A stretch of DNA of 64,000 nucleotides from Thermohalobaculum sp963721105 (GTDB lineage Bacteria; Pseudomonadota; Alphaproteobacteria; Rhodobacterales; Rhodobacteraceae). The position numbers and the translations under genes are program-made. The notes below the pieces were generated by a model. The model saw nothing but the letters and a program-made list of their open reading frames with translations, made no database searches and was not told the DNA's origin. Positions 24,767 through 35,512 of this stretch are shown in pieces. Each line of letters begins with the position of its first letter. Within the stretch, counting starts at the first letter, position 1. The DNA lies in assembly GCA_963721105.1 (NCBI GenBank), contig CAVRHY010000020.1:62001-126000 (forward strand). Reading direction: 5' to 3'.

Positions 24767-25976
24767 ATGGCCCTGGAGACCATGACGGGGCAGAAAGGCC
24801 TGCCGAGGTGGGCCGAGACCGTGTTCGCGCTGCTGCGCCGGCTCGAGGTCGGCAGCCTGTCGTTCAGCCTGCCGGACGGGCGCACTTTTGCAGTCCAGGG
24901 CGGCCGGCCCGGCCCCGCCGGGCATTTCGACGTGAAGGACGCGCGGCTGTTCGCCCGCGTCGTTCGCGAAGGCGACCTCGGGTTCTCGGAAGCATACCTG
25001 GACGGCTGGTGGGACACGCCCGACCTGCAGGCGCTGATGGACGTGGCGATGCTGAACAACGACCAGATCGGCCACAGCTTTCCCGGCATGGGCGTGCTGC
25101 GCGCGGTCGAGCGGACGCGCCACTGGCTGCGCGCCAACACGCGGCGCGGGTCCAAGCGCAACATCGCCTACCACTACGACCTCGGCAACGAGTTCTATCG
25201 GCGCTGGCTCGAACTCGACGATGACCTATTCCTCGGCGCTGTTCTCGGGCCAGGGCGAGACGCTGGAGCAGGCGCAGCGCAACAAGTACGCGGCGATCTG
25301 CGATCGGATGGGCCTCGCGCCCGGCAACCACGTGCTCGAGATCGGCTGCGGCTGGGGCGGCTTCGCGGAATACGCCATCGCCGAGCGCGGCGCCCGCGTC
25401 ACCGGCCTGACGATCAGCCGCGAGCAGCACGCCTTCGCGCAGCGTCGCCTGTTCGAGGCCGGGCTGGCCGAGCGCGCCGAGATCGTCATGCGCGACTACC
25501 GCGAGGAGCGGGGCAGCTATGACGGCATCGCCTCGATCGAGATGTTCGAGGCGGTCGGCGAGCGCTACTGGCCGACCTATTTCCGCACGGTGTTCGAGCG
25601 CCTGCGGCCCGGCGCGACCGCGTCGATCCAGACGATCACCATCGCCGACAACCTGTTCGACACCTACCGGCGCGGCACCGACTTCATCCAGAAGTACATC
25701 TTTCCCGGCGGCATGCTGGCGGCGCCTTCGGTGGCGCTTCGCCGCGCCGAGGAGGCGGGGCTGGTGCATGTCGGCTCGCTGGACTTCGGCGAGAGCTATT
25801 CGCGGACGCTGCGCGCGTGGTACGAGACGTTCAACGAGCGCTGGGACGAGATCGGTGCGCTGGGTTTCGACGACCGTTTCCGGCGCATGTGGAACATGTA
25901 TCTGACCGGCTGCGCGGCCTGTTTTGCCGCCGGTACAACCGATGTTAGTCAAATTGCCTTGCGCCGACCGGCCTGA
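24767..25976 (+). CDS. cfa: Cyclopropane-fatty-acyl-phospholipid synthase (one apparent frameshift)
   Basis: An SAM-dependent enzyme of about 402 residues that methylenates unsaturated phospholipid acyl chains. The N-terminal domain has GDLGFSEAYLDGWWDTPDLQ. After one extra base near 25212, which when removed restores WLDSTMTYSSALFSGQ, the methyltransferase domain follows: VLEIGCGWGGFAEYAIAERG, VTGLTISREQHAFAQRRL, SIEMFEAVGERYW and DFIQKYIFPGGMLA. The catalytic Cys region is LTGCAACFAAGTTDVSQIAL at the end. AAGGGA precedes the ATG. It stands alone. Confidence 0.9.
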
Positions 25977-26047
25977 CACGGCAAATTCGCACCGGTAGGG
26001 GTCGGCCCGCGGGTGGGGCGCGTGGCCGCTATTCGGGGTGTTTGGTC

Positions 26048-26518
26048 ATGTTGCTGTATAGGATACTTTGTGCGCTTCTGCTCGCGTGGGCGGTGAACTG
26101 GTCGCTGGCCCGCCCGGAAGCCGCGGATCTGCTGAGGACCGTGCCCGAGATGGCACTCCTCGGCCCGTTCTCCGGCGCCTTCGTCGGCTTCTTCAGCCTC
26201 TCGGCCCGGCAGGGATGGGGCGTCGTCGTCGCCTTCGCCAACGGGGTCTGGGCCGGCGTGCTGGCGATCGCGCTGTCCGGCACACTCTACATGGTCATCG
26301 AGCTGACCCAGGCGTTGCGCGAGGGGGTGATCATCAGCTTCGATCGGCTCGTCAACGTTTTCGGCGACGCGGTCGAGCCGCTGATCGAGCAGCTCGCGCA
26401 CGCGCCGCTCCTGATCGTGTCGCTGGGCGCGGCGGCCATCATCGGCCTCGTCACCGAGTTCCTGCACTGGCTGCTGGTCAAGTTCCGCCGCAGGAGGCAG
26501 CGCTCGAGCTCGATTTGA
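26048..26518 (+). CDS. TrgA-like membrane protein
   Basis: A protein of about 156 residues with four hydrophobic segments (ILCALLLAWAVNWSLA, LLGPFSGAFVGFFSL, GVLAIALSGTLYMVIELTQ and LLIVSLGAAAIIGLVTEFLH) and a basic Arg-rich tail. The topology and the order of a GxxxGxxxG helix, a FDRLVNVFGDAVEPL segment and a final GxxTEFLHW helix resemble the TrgA family, first noted in a tellurite-resistance locus of Rhodobacter. The match is by shape and a few residues only. ATG at 26048 is used; TTG at 26042 is possible. The gene is unlinked to its neighbours functionally. Confidence 0.5.
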   Translation: MLLYRILCALLLAWAVNWSLARPEAADLLRTVPEMALLGPFSGAFVGFFSLSARQGWGVVVAFANGVWAGVLAIALSGTLYMVIELTQALREGVIISFDRLVNVFGDAVEPLIEQLAHAPLLIVSLGAAAIIGLVTEFLHWLLVKFRRRRQRSSSI

Positions 26519-26611
26519 CCGGGCCGCCGGGCTTGCGATGGCGCTGTCGCGATGCCTGGTCCGGACACCGGAACGACCCGACACCGGCGCTTGGCGCAAG
26601 GCTGGCGGCGG

Positions 26612-29216
26612 ATGACACTGTCCGCTCAAGGCACCGCGGGGCCGGGCGAATCCGGCGACCGTCGCGACGCGACCGCGCCGCGCTGGCGCGCCATCCTGGC
26701 GCTGCCGCTGGTGTCGGCCCTGCCCGTCATGCTTTTCGCGGGCGCCGTCTTCGGCTACCTGACCCACGCGCAGCAGGCCGCGCTCGAGCGCGAGATCGTG
26801 CAGGTCGCGCGCTATGCCGGCCAGGCCGGCGACCTGCTGCTGGAGCAGCGCGTCGCGACCCTGCGCGCGCTGGCCTCGCTGGCGACGGATGGCGACGTCT
26901 CGGACTTCCGGCGCCAGGCGCGGCTCTTGCTGATGACGCGGCCGGAATGGCGCAGCATCTCGCTTCGCACTCCGGATGGCCGGCTGCTGGCCGCCGAGGC
27001 GCGGCCCGGCGAGCCTGCGGCCGTCCCGTTCGCCGAGATCGCTGCCGAGCGCGCCAGCGGGTTTCTGGCGGTCGTCGCCAGCGCCCCCGGCGAGACACCC
27101 TTCCTCCAGGTGCGCTTGCGCGCCTCGCGGCCGGGCGAGGAGGCCTATGTCATCAGCGCGCGCATGGACCTCGAGCCGTTCTCGCAGACGCTGGCCGGGC
27201 TGACGGACCCGAACTGGACGGTCGCCCTGCTGGACCCCCGGCGCGTCGTCGCCGCGCGCTCACGCGATCCGGGGCGCTACGTCGGCAGTCCGGCGACGCC
27301 GTCGCTGCTGGCCCAGATCGACGCCTCGCGCGAGCGGTTCTTCTACGCGCTGACCCAGGAGGGCGCGCGCGTCTACACTGCGTTCAGCACCTCGCCGCGC
27401 ACCGGCTGGACAGCGGCGATCGGCGCGCCGGAGCAACTGGTCGAGGCGCCGCTGAGGCGGGCGCAATGGTCCTGGATCGTCGGCGGGCTGGGTGCAGTGG
27501 CGCTGGCCGGCTTCCTGGCCTGGCTGCTGATGCACAGCATCCTGACCCGGCAATCCGCCGAGCTGCGGGCACGCCGGCTTGAGGGCGAACGCGAGGCCGA
27601 GGCGCGGCTGAGCGAGATCGCCGGCCATTTCCCGGGCGTCATGTACCGTCGCGTGCTGCACCGGGACGGCACGATGAGCTATCCCTACATCAGCCCCGGC
27701 GTCGCCGCGCTGCTGGGCACGACGGCCGACGAGATGGCCGAACGGGTGCCGCTGGGCGAGCTGACGCGCAACCGGGTCGTGCCCGAGGACCGGCCCGCCG
27801 TCACCGAGGCGATGCGCCGCTCGGCCGAGAAGCTGGCGCCCTTCGGCATCGAGTTCCGCATTGCCCGGCCGGACGGCGCCATCGTCTGGGTCCGCAGCAC
27901 GGCCAGCGTGCAGCGTGCGCCGGACGGCACGGTCACCTGGGACGGCGTGCTGACCGACATCACCCCGCTCAAGCAGTCCGAGCACGCGCTCGAGGCTCGC
28001 ACCGAGGCGTTGCGCGCAACCAGCCGCGTCAACACCACGCTCGCCAGCGAGCTGGACCGGGAGAACCTGGTCCAGGCGGTGCTGGACGCCGGGCGCGTCA
28101 TGATCGGAGCCGCCTACGGCGCGTTCTTCTACACCGTGCAGGACGACGCGGACGAGACGCTGACGCTCTACAAGCTGTCCGGGGCGCGTCACGAAGATTT
28201 CGCGCAGTTCCCGATGCCGCGCAATACCGCGATCTTCGGGGCCGACGATGCGCGGCGCGGGAATCATCCGCCTCGACGACGTGACGCAGGATCCGCGCTA
28301 CGGGCAGAACGCTCCGCATTTCGGCATGCCCGAGGGGCACCTGCCCGTGCATTCGTACCTGGCAGCGCCGGTGATCGCGCGATCGGGCGCGGTTCTGGGG
28401 GGGCTGTTCTTCGGCCATCCCCGGCCCGGGGTCTTCGACGAGACCGCCGAGGAGGTCGTCCTGGGCCTGGCCGCGCAGGCTGCGGTGGCGCTGGAGAACG
28501 CCCGGCTGTTCAAGGCCGCCGAGGACGAGATCGCCCAGCGCCGCAGCATCGAGGCGCAGCAGAAGATGCTGCTGGCCGAGCTGAACCATCGCGTGAAGAA
28601 CACGCTCGCCGTCGTTCTGGCGATCGCCCAGCAGACCGCCAAGACCAGCGCCACGCTCGAGCGCTTCGCCGAGGTCTTTCGCGGCCGCATCATGGCGCTT
28701 GCCAACGCTCACACGCTGCTGACTGCGGGCGAGTGGCGCTCGACGACGATGCGCAAGCTGGTCGTCACCGCGCTCGAGCCGCATGCTGCCCCGGAGGACA
28801 GCAGGGTGACGGTCGGCGGCTCGCAGGTGGTCGTGCCGCCCAAGCAGGCGCTGGCGCTCAGCCTCGTTCTGCACGAGATGGTGACCAACGCCGCGAAGTA
28901 TGGCGCGCTGTCGGTGCCGGATGGCGCGCTCGACATTGCGTGGTCGCCCGGCGCCGATGGTATGCTCTCGCTCCGCTGGCGCGAGCGCATGCCCGGCCCG
29001 CTCGCCAGGGGCGAGCCCGATCGCGAGGGCTTCGGCAGCCGCCTGATCACCATGAACGTGACGCGCGAACTCGGCGGGTGTGTCTTTCGTGACTACACTC
29101 GCGAAGGTTTGCAGGTCGAAATCCGGCTGCCATGGAACCCGGAGACGGGCGAAGTCGTCTCTGACCACGAGGCAGGCAGCAATGGCGCCGCCCTGGAGAA
29201 TCGCGCCCGGGGCTGA
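26612..29216 (+). CDS. HWE-family sensor histidine kinase with extracytoplasmic sensor, PAS and GAF domains (one apparent frameshift)
   Basis: A kinase of about 867 residues. It has a TM helix (ILALPLVSALPVMLFAGAVF), a dCache-like periplasmic domain of about 240 residues, a second TM (IVGGLGAVALAGFLAWLLMH), a PAS/PAC domain (AGHFPGVMYRRV to GVLTDITPLKQSE), a GAF domain and a C-terminal kinase. The phospho-acceptor box is ELNHRVKNTLAVV (His about 659), and NAAKYGALSVPDG marks the N-box; this set defines the HWE/HisKA_2 class. An extra G near 28238-28241 splits the GAF domain; without it the text reads IFGPTMRGAGIIRLDD. A response regulator gene follows 13 bp later and is its likely partner. 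Confidence 0.85.
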
Positions 29217-29229
29217 GAGAGCGCTCAGG

Positions 29230-29712
29230 ATGAAATCGATGAAGCAGAGCATGAACGAATTCGGCAGCGACGCGGCCCCGCGGGGATCCCTGCGCGTGAT
29301 GGTCGTCGAGGACGAGACGCTTCTGTCGCTCGCGCTCGAAAGCATGCTCGACGAGTGGGGGTACGCCGTCGTCGGCTCGGCCGCCACGGGCGCCGGGGCG
29401 ATCCGGCTGGCGCGCGAAGCGGCGCCGGAACTGGTGCTGATGGACATCAACCTCGCAGGCGACATGGACGGGCTGGCCGCTGCCACGGAAGTCCGCGCGC
29501 TCTGCGATGCCGAGATCGTGTTCATGACGGCGTATTCCGACCACGACCTCGGCGCGCGCCCGGAAATCGCCGGGGCCGAGGTCCTGCGCAAGCCGTTCTC
29601 GCCACGCCGGCTGCGCGAGATCCTCGACGGCATCGCGGCGGCGGCAGCCGCGGCAGCCGCGGCGCCGGGAACACGGGGCACCGATCGCGGTGACGGCGCC
29701 GACTCGCGGTGA
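29230..29712 (+). CDS. Single-domain response regulator
   Basis: A 160-residue CheY-like receiver without output domain. MVVEDETLLSLALESML gives the acidic pocket, D72 in LVLMDINLAGDMDG is the phosphorylation site, FMTAYSD carries the conserved Thr and LRKPFSPRRL the conserved Lys. The C-terminal tail has a run of nine alanines (from gcggcggcggcagccgcg repeats) followed by a Gly/Arg-rich end. Start ATG at 29230 (in-frame alternative at 29239). Located right after the HWE kinase, as is common for such pairs. Confidence 0.88.
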   Translation: MKSMKQSMNEFGSDAAPRGSLRVMVVEDETLLSLALESMLDEWGYAVVGSAATGAGAIRLAREAAPELVLMDINLAGDMDGLAAATEVRALCDAEIVFMTAYSDHDLGARPEIAGAEVLRKPFSPRRLREILDGIAAAAAAAAAAPGTRGTDRGDGADSR

Positions 29713-29896
29713 CGCCGCGCCTGCCCGCCCGTGGGTGGTCGGCTTGTCGATCACGCCACCCCGCCCAATTCCAGGCTGCCTAAGACAAGTCGCCGACACT
29801 TCATTGCCTGACCACGGTCGCAGCTCGTCGGCATGCGAACGCCGAGCCAACCAGGTGCAGACGTGATGCCGGCGACTCGTCCGGGCGCGCGGCGGC

Positions 29897-30964
29897 TCAT
29901 GAGAGCAGGTGGCGCGACAGCACCCGTGCATAGGTCGGGATGGCGCCGCGGTGGATCACCTCGAAGCCGTGCGTATTCTGCGTCGGGATGCACATCACCG
30001 CCGTCTGCGGTCGCAGGCCGGACGAAATGGCGGCGCTGGCATCCGAGGCGAATTCGACCAGCATCGCCAGTTGCGGCGTGACGCCCTCCGCATCGCAGGA
30101 GGCGCGCAACTCGTCGATCAAATCGGGGCTGTAATGCCCCTTCTCATCGCCATAGGCGAGGATAGGCTGGTCCGAAAGGACGGTGTCGTATTCCTCCGCC
30201 ACCGGCCCGACCTCCAACGCGATCATCCGGTCGCCGGGCAGGCTGTTCGCGGCGTATTTCGCACCGGCGTTCGTCGTCTCCTCCTTGGTCGCGCAGACAT
30301 AGTAGACGTCGCGCGCCAGCCGCTCGCGGCTCTCGCGCACCTGTCGCAAGGCGATGATGCCGGCCAGCACCGGCGCGCGGTCGTCCATGAAATGAGCGCC
30401 CAGCAGGTTGCCGACCTCGACGAGGTTCCGCTCGACCGTGGAGATGACGACGCGGGTTCCGGGATGGACGCCCAGCGCCGTCAATTCGTCGCGCGAGCGG
30501 CCGGTGATGACAAAGACAAGATCCCAGTCTACGCCGGTCTGGCGGATCTCGGCCATCGCCCGGCTCTTGCCGGTGCGGTGCAGCGAGCCCATCGACAGGA
30601 CGCCCGTGATCGGGCCGCCATCGGCCAGGATGTCGACGGCGCACTGACCGAAGGACATCGGCCGGTCGCCCCCCAGATTGGTGACGGTCAGCGAGCCGTC
30701 CGGATCGACGCGCTTCACGATCATCGCGATCTCGTCCATGTGCGAGACGATCTGGACGGGAGGGGACTGGGCGCCCTCACCCTCGGCCGCGCGCAGCAGC
30801 CCGACCAGGTTGCCGGCGGCGTCGCGCCAGACCTCGTCGCAGATGGGTTCCAGCGCCGCACGGCAGACCTCGCGCACCTCGGTCTCGTCGCCCGAGGGTC
30901 CGCGCGCCTTCAGCAGCCGCTCCAGCAGGTCCCTGTCCTCGGCCGTCAGCTTGTCATTGGCCAT
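29897..30964 (-). CDS. M42 family metallopeptidase (glutamyl aminopeptidase-like)
   Basis: A 355-residue cytosolic di-zinc aminopeptidase. The first metal His is in VQIVSHMDEIAMIV, the bridging Asp in AHFMDDRAP, the catalytic/metal Glu pair in CATKEETTNAG, then IALEVGPVAEEYD and FASDASA. The PDZ-like insertion lies between the first two motifs. The length equals the family norm. The usual final His region appears as IPTQNTHGFEVIHRGAI. The gene is monocistronic, convergent with the response regulator, and divergent from the thiolase. The 184 bp before it (29713-29896) hold no gene. Confidence 0.88.
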   Translation of the reverse strand: MANDKLTAEDRDLLERLLKARGPSGDETEVREVCRAALEPICDEVWRDAAGNLVGLLRAAEGEGAQSPPVQIVSHMDEIAMIVKRVDPDGSLTVTNLGGDRPMSFGQCAVDILADGGPITGVLSMGSLHRTGKSRAMAEIRQTGVDWDLVFVITGRSRDELTALGVHPGTRVVISTVERNLVEVGNLLGAHFMDDRAPVLAGIIALRQVRESRERLARDVYYVCATKEETTNAGAKYAANSLPGDRMIALEVGPVAEEYDTVLSDQPILAYGDEKGHYSPDLIDELRASCDAEGVTPQLAMLVEFASDASAAISSGLRPQTAVMCIPTQNTHGFEVIHRGAIPTYARVLSRHLLS

Positions 30965-31183
30965 GCGTCCTCCGTCTGTCGACCAGCGATGCCCGATACC
31001 GGAAAAGACTGTCCGCCAGAGCGCGCCGCGCTCCGGGTCCGGTCATTCAGGATTCATTCAGGACAACAGCGCCGCCCGCGGCAGAGTTCCGCCCGCTTTC
31101 GGCCCGGCACGCCATCCACAGGCTGATTGCAGCCGCTGGCGTCGTCTGCCACAACCTCGCGCCGAGGACCGAGGGGAGGGGAC

Positions 31184-32428
31184 ATGGACACGCCGGACCC
31201 GGCAACGCCGCGCCACCTGCGCGACAGCTATGCCATCGCCGGCGTCGGCGAGACGACCTACACGCGCGGCTCAGGCAAGACGACGCGGGCGCTCGCCACC
31301 TGGGCGATCCGCAACGCGATGCAGGATGCCGGGCTGCAGCCGGGGCAGGTCGACGGGATGCTTTCCTACTCGATGGGCGACTCGACGGCCTCGCCCGCCA
31401 TCGCCAGCGACCTCGGGCTGCGGCTGAACTTCTTCATGGACGTCTGGGGCGGTGGTTCCTCTACGGAAGCCCTGATCGGCATCGCCATCGGCGTGATCGA
31501 AGCCGGCATGTGCAACACTGTCGCCGTCTTCCGCGCGATGAACGGCTACAGCGGCAGCCGGGTCGGCGGCACCGGCGGGGCCGAGGCGCCGATCCGCGGC
31601 GACGAGCTGCACGGGCGGCCCTTTGGCTGGTTCAGCCCCGGCCAGTGGTTTGCGCCGACCTTCCTGCGCTACATGCACGACCACGGAGTCCGGCCCGAGG
31701 ATGCGGCCCAGGTCAAGGTCGCCCATTCGCACCATGCCTCGAACAACCCCAAGGCGCTGTTGAAGAAGCGTGTGACGGTCGAGGACGTGCTTGCCAGCCG
31801 CATGATCGTCAAGCCGCTGCACCTGCTGGACTGCTGTCTGGAAACCGACAACGCCACCGCAATGATCATCACCCGCACCGAGCGCGCACGCGACCTGGCC
31901 CGGCATCCCGTGCTTATCAAGGCCGTCGCCGGCCGCACCGCCACGCCCCGGGCCGAGAGCTGGCTGCAGCGCGGCCCGGCCGGCGTCGTGGCCGGGCGCT
32001 ACGCCCGCGACTTCCTGTGGCCGAACGCAGGCGTCGGGCCGCAGGACATGGACCTCACCGGCTCGTACGACGCCTTCACCTTCACCTCGATGCTGCAGTT
32101 CGAGGCCTACGGCTTCTGCCCGCCCGGCGGCGCGAAGGACTACGTCGCCGACGGCGGCATCCGCCTGGGCGGCCGGCGGCCGAACAACACCAGCGGTGGG
32201 CATCTCTGCGAAGGCTACACGCACGGCATGAGCATGGTGATCGAGAACGTCCGCCAGCTTCGCCACGACGTCGACGATTCGTGTCCGGTTGGCCCGGACG
32301 GGCGCCGACAGCACACATACGACTACGCCGAGGGCGGCTGCCGGCAGGTGCGCGGCCCGCAGCTCGCCTGCAACCTCGGCTGGGGCACGCCGGGTTACGG
32401 CTCGGCGGTCGTGCTGGGACGGGCGTGA
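31184..32428 (+). CDS. Thiolase-fold acetyl-CoA acetyltransferase / lipid-transfer protein
   Basis: A 414-residue thiolase-like protein of the SCP-x/lipid-carrier type. It begins SYAIAGVGETTYTRGSGKTT, and has GGGSSTEALIGIAIGVIEAG in place of the classic CxSG nucleophile loop: the catalytic Cys position is Ser/Gly, so condensation activity is doubtful. The C-terminal NNTSGGHLCEGYTHGMSM carries the His loop. GAGGGGAGG precedes the ATG. It overlaps the next gene by one base (TGATG), a tight pair seen in acyl-CoA side-chain degradation clusters, where thiolase and a Zn-ribbon/OB-fold protein form a complex. Confidence 0.8.
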   Translation: MDTPDPATPRHLRDSYAIAGVGETTYTRGSGKTTRALATWAIRNAMQDAGLQPGQVDGMLSYSMGDSTASPAIASDLGLRLNFFMDVWGGGSSTEALIGIAIGVIEAGMCNTVAVFRAMNGYSGSRVGGTGGAEAPIRGDELHGRPFGWFSPGQWFAPTFLRYMHDHGVRPEDAAQVKVAHSHHASNNPKALLKKRVTVEDVLASRMIVKPLHLLDCCLETDNATAMIITRTERARDLARHPVLIKAVAGRTATPRAESWLQRGPAGVVAGRYARDFLWPNAGVGPQDMDLTGSYDAFTFTSMLQFEAYGFCPPGGAKDYVADGGIRLGGRRPNNTSGGHLCEGYTHGMSMVIENVRQLRHDVDDSCPVGPDGRRQHTYDYAEGGCRQVRGPQLACNLGWGTPGYGSAVVLGRA

Positions 32429-32958
32429 TGGAAGCCCCGTTCCAGGCCCTGACGGGCGACTACCTGGGCATGCCGCTGGCCGTCGACGCGGCCGACGAGG
32501 CCAATCAGCAGTTCTTCCGCGCCTGCGCGGCCGGCGAGTTACGCCTGCAGCGCTGCACCGCTTGCGGCCTCATGCGCTACCCGCCCTCAACCGGCTGCCC
32601 GCATTGCGGTGCGCCGGCGTCGACATGGGAGCCCGTCGAGCCGCGCGGCACCGTCTACACCTATGCCGAGGTCGCGCATCCGATCCAGCCGGCCTTCCGA
32701 GACCGCGTTCCCTACATGGTCGCCTTCGTCGAGCTCGACATCCAGTCCGGCCGGCCCGGCCCGGACGAGGGCCTGCGCGTCGCCGGCAACCTGGTCACGC
32801 CCGAGGGCGCCATGGCGCCGCCCGCGCTGATTGCCCGCGTCGGCATCGGCTCGCGGATGCGCATGATCTTCGCCCGCGTCGGCGAGGGCTTTGCCCTGCC
32901 GATGTGGACGCTGGACGAGACGGCCGAGCAGCCCGCCCCCTGGCGCTACCCGGACTAG
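32428..32958 (+). CDS. Zn-ribbon OB-fold protein (DUF35 family), thiolase partner
   Basis: A 176-residue acyl-CoA-associated protein. A rubredoxin-like zinc ribbon (CTACGLMRYPPSTGCPHCG, about residues 49-67) is followed by an OB-fold (GTVYTYAEVAHPIQPAF, PYMVAFVELD, RVAGNLV). Proteins of this family bind to the adjacent thiolase/lipid-transfer protein. The start codon overlaps the stop of the upstream gene, supporting co-translation. Confidence 0.85.
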   Translation: MEAPFQALTGDYLGMPLAVDAADEANQQFFRACAAGELRLQRCTACGLMRYPPSTGCPHCGAPASTWEPVEPRGTVYTYAEVAHPIQPAFRDRVPYMVAFVELDIQSGRPGPDEGLRVAGNLVTPEGAMAPPALIARVGIGSRMRMIFARVGEGFALPMWTLDETAEQPAPWRYPD

Positions 32959-32968
32959 GGCCGCCGGC

Positions 32969-33970
32969 ATGCCCGCGCCTCGCCGCCAGAACCCAGCCCA
33001 GCCGGCTCCGCCGCTCGGCCGCCGGCGGGGAGCGTGCCTCAGCGTGCTCACCGCGACGCTGCTGCTGATGGCGCCGACCGCCGCGCCGACCGCCGCGCGG
33101 GCCGACGAGACAGTGACGCTCAGCGATCTCGGCTGGACGAACGGCTGCGCCGAGATGGACAATGTGCTGGCGGCGATCTCGGGCGACGACATCGGCCGCT
33201 TCACGGTGACCGCGCGCCACCCGGCCTACATGCCCGGCCCGGATTACGCCTCGTCGGCGGCCGACTTCACCGACTGCGTCTTTCCCGATGAGCCGCTCTT
33301 CGACGCCGAGCCGATGACCGCCACACTTTACGATGACGGCCGGATCCGGCTGGACGGCAGGCGCGAGATCAAGAGCTGGCGGCCCGAGATCGTGCCCGTG
33401 ACGGTCGGCGACCGGACATGGCCGGACCTGATGCTGCTGCAGCTCAAGATCCGGCACGACGGCGGCTGGGTCGAGGTGCTGGTGCTCTACCCGCGCGACG
33501 GCTACTGGCGCGCCAAGCCGCTGCCGTTCCCGGGGCTGCCGGACACACCGTTCGGCGCCTCGTTCCTGCTCGGCCCGGTCGGGCACGACCGGCGGCCGCT
33601 GGTCCGGCTCTCGGGCGTGCGCTTCGACCCGGTGGGGCTTGCGTTCGATCTGGAGTTCGCCGGCGGCGGCGCGGGCCGGGTGCGGGTCGAGTCGCTGACC
33701 CCGGCCGAGCTCCGCCTCGGCGTGACGCTGGATCCGCCGGTCGACGGGCAGCCCTTCGCGCTGGTCAGCTCGATGTTCGTCGCGCCCGACAACGCCGATA
33801 CCGGGCGGATCGCCGTCAGGCCGGCCGGCACGCCTTTCTGGCAGATCTTTCCGCCGGTTGGCTTCCCGGCGGTCGCCGGCGCCGAGATCGACCTCGGCCG
33901 CGACGTGCCCTCCCGCCACAACACGCGGGCGCCGGACCTGCGCTTCGGGCCGTTCCTGCCGGCCGAGTGA
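32969..33970 (+). CDS. Secreted protein of unknown function
   Basis: A 333-residue protein with an Arg-rich N-terminus and a hydrophobic signal segment (LSVLTATLLLMAPTAAPTAA) ending at ARA-DE. The mature part is acidic and beta-rich (VTVGDRTWPDLMLLQLKIRH, GGWVEVLVLYPRDGYWR), with two cysteines in the first 60 residues (NGCAEM, TDCVFP). I know no family. It starts 10 bp after the OB-fold gene and ends 2 bp before the convergent acyl-CoA synthetase stop, so it may be co-expressed with the thiolase pair. Confidence 0.65.
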   Translation: MPAPRRQNPAQPAPPLGRRRGACLSVLTATLLLMAPTAAPTAARADETVTLSDLGWTNGCAEMDNVLAAISGDDIGRFTVTARHPAYMPGPDYASSAADFTDCVFPDEPLFDAEPMTATLYDDGRIRLDGRREIKSWRPEIVPVTVGDRTWPDLMLLQLKIRHDGGWVEVLVLYPRDGYWRAKPLPFPGLPDTPFGASFLLGPVGHDRRPLVRLSGVRFDPVGLAFDLEFAGGGAGRVRVESLTPAELRLGVTLDPPVDGQPFALVSSMFVAPDNADTGRIAVRPAGTPFWQIFPPVGFPAVAGAEIDLGRDVPSRHNTRAPDLRFGPFLPAE

Positions 33971-33972
33971 GT

Positions 33973-35512
33973 TCAGCCCTCGCGGAACCACTCCTCGACC
34001 AGGTGGCGCTGGATCTTGCCCGTGGTCGAGCGCGGCAGGTCGGCGAAGGCCACGAAGCGGATCGCCTTCGGCTGCTTGTAGCCGGCCAGCGCCTCGCGGC
34101 AGCAGGCCATCAGCTCGGCTTCGGCGACCTCGCCCGAGGTCGCGACAGCCGCCACCGGCACCTCGCCCCAGCGCGCGTCCTGGCGGCGCACCACCACCGC
34201 GTCATCGACCTTGGGATGCGCCAGCAGCACGCGCTCGATTTCGGCCGGGTAGATGTTCTCGCCGCCCGACTTGATCATGTACTTGACGCGATCCATGAAG
34301 ATCAGTCGCCCGTCCGGCCGCCGGGCAAAGACGTCGCCCATGTGGAACCAGCCGCCGCGGAAATCCTTCGCGTTCGTCTCGGGCGCCTGCCAGTAGCCGC
34401 TGAAGATCGTCGGGCCGCGCACGCAGCACTCGCCGGGCTCGCCGATGCCGACCTCGCGGTCGTCCTCGTCGACCAGCCGGACCTCGCAGAAACTGCTCTG
34501 CCGCTTGGCCAGATCGGTCGGCACGTGGCCGACCGGGATCACATCGCCCGTCGCCGGCGGCAGCCCCGTCTCGGTCGCGCCGAAGGTGTTGACGTAGGGC
34601 GCGTCCAGCAGCCGGGTCGCCTCGGCAATGGCGTGCGGCGGCACCAGGTCGGCCATGGCGCCGATCAGCTTCACGCCCTTCGGTCGCGTTCCGGCCGCCT
34701 TCAGGGCGCTGGCGAACTCCTCGACCATGCCGGGGATCAGCAGCAGCCAGCCCAACTCGCAGGTCTCGACGATCTCGATCAACCGCTCGGGCTGATAGCC
34801 GTCGACGCAATGCACGGTGCCGCCGCGCAGCAGCGTCGACAGACCCTGGTCCGTCGAAGCCATGTGGAAGAACGGCGCCCAGGCAACGAAGGCATCCGCG
34901 GGGGCGATTCCCAGGTCGCCGAACACCATGGCGCGGGCGATCATCGCCCGGTGGCTGATCAGCGCGCCCTTGGGCAGCCCGGTCGTGCCGCTGGTATAGA
35001 GGATGACCAGCCCGTCCTCGGGATCGACCGCGACATCCGGCTCCGACTCGGGCGCGGCGGCCAGCCGGCGCTCGTAGTCATCGCCGATCTCGATGACGGG
35101 CGCGGAGGGAATTTCGAGGCGGCGAAGTACGGCCGCGTGGTCCGGGCCGCAGACGATCAGCGCCGGCTCGACCAGCCGGATGCAGTGGGAAAGCTCCGAG
35201 CTCGGCCAGCCGCCAGTTCTGCGCCGCGACGATTGCGCCGGCCTTGGCGGCGGCCAGTTCGAGCTCGACATACTCGGCGCAATTGCGGGCCAGCATCGCC
35301 ACGCGGTCGCCGCGACGAATCCCCATGCCGACAAGGACTTGTGCCAGCCTGTTCGCGCGAGCGTTCAGGGCGGAATAGCTCAGCGCCCGGGCGCCGTCGA
35401 TCAGCGCCGCGCGGTCGGGGTCGACCAGCGCGCGCTGGCGGAACAGCGAGCCCACGGTGGCGCCGCCCAGCCTGGCGCCGGCGACCGGGTCCGGTCGGGA
35501 ATGGACCGTCAT
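33973..35512 (-). CDS. AMP-dependent acyl-CoA synthetase/ligase (one apparent frameshift)
   Basis: An ANL-superfamily enzyme of about 512 residues that activates a carboxylic acid as acyl-AMP and then acyl-CoA. Motifs in order: VILYTSGTTGLPKGALISHR (P-loop), NTFGATETG (A5), GWFHMGDVFARRPDG (A7), KYMIKSGGENIYPAEIE (A8) and the catalytic Lys in STTGKIQRHLV. The first 100 residues (MTVHSRPDPVAGARL to AAQNWRLAE) are in another frame because of one extra base near 35208. AGGGAGG precedes the ATG. Convergent with the secreted-protein gene. The substrate may relate to the thiolase cluster. Confidence 0.85.
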
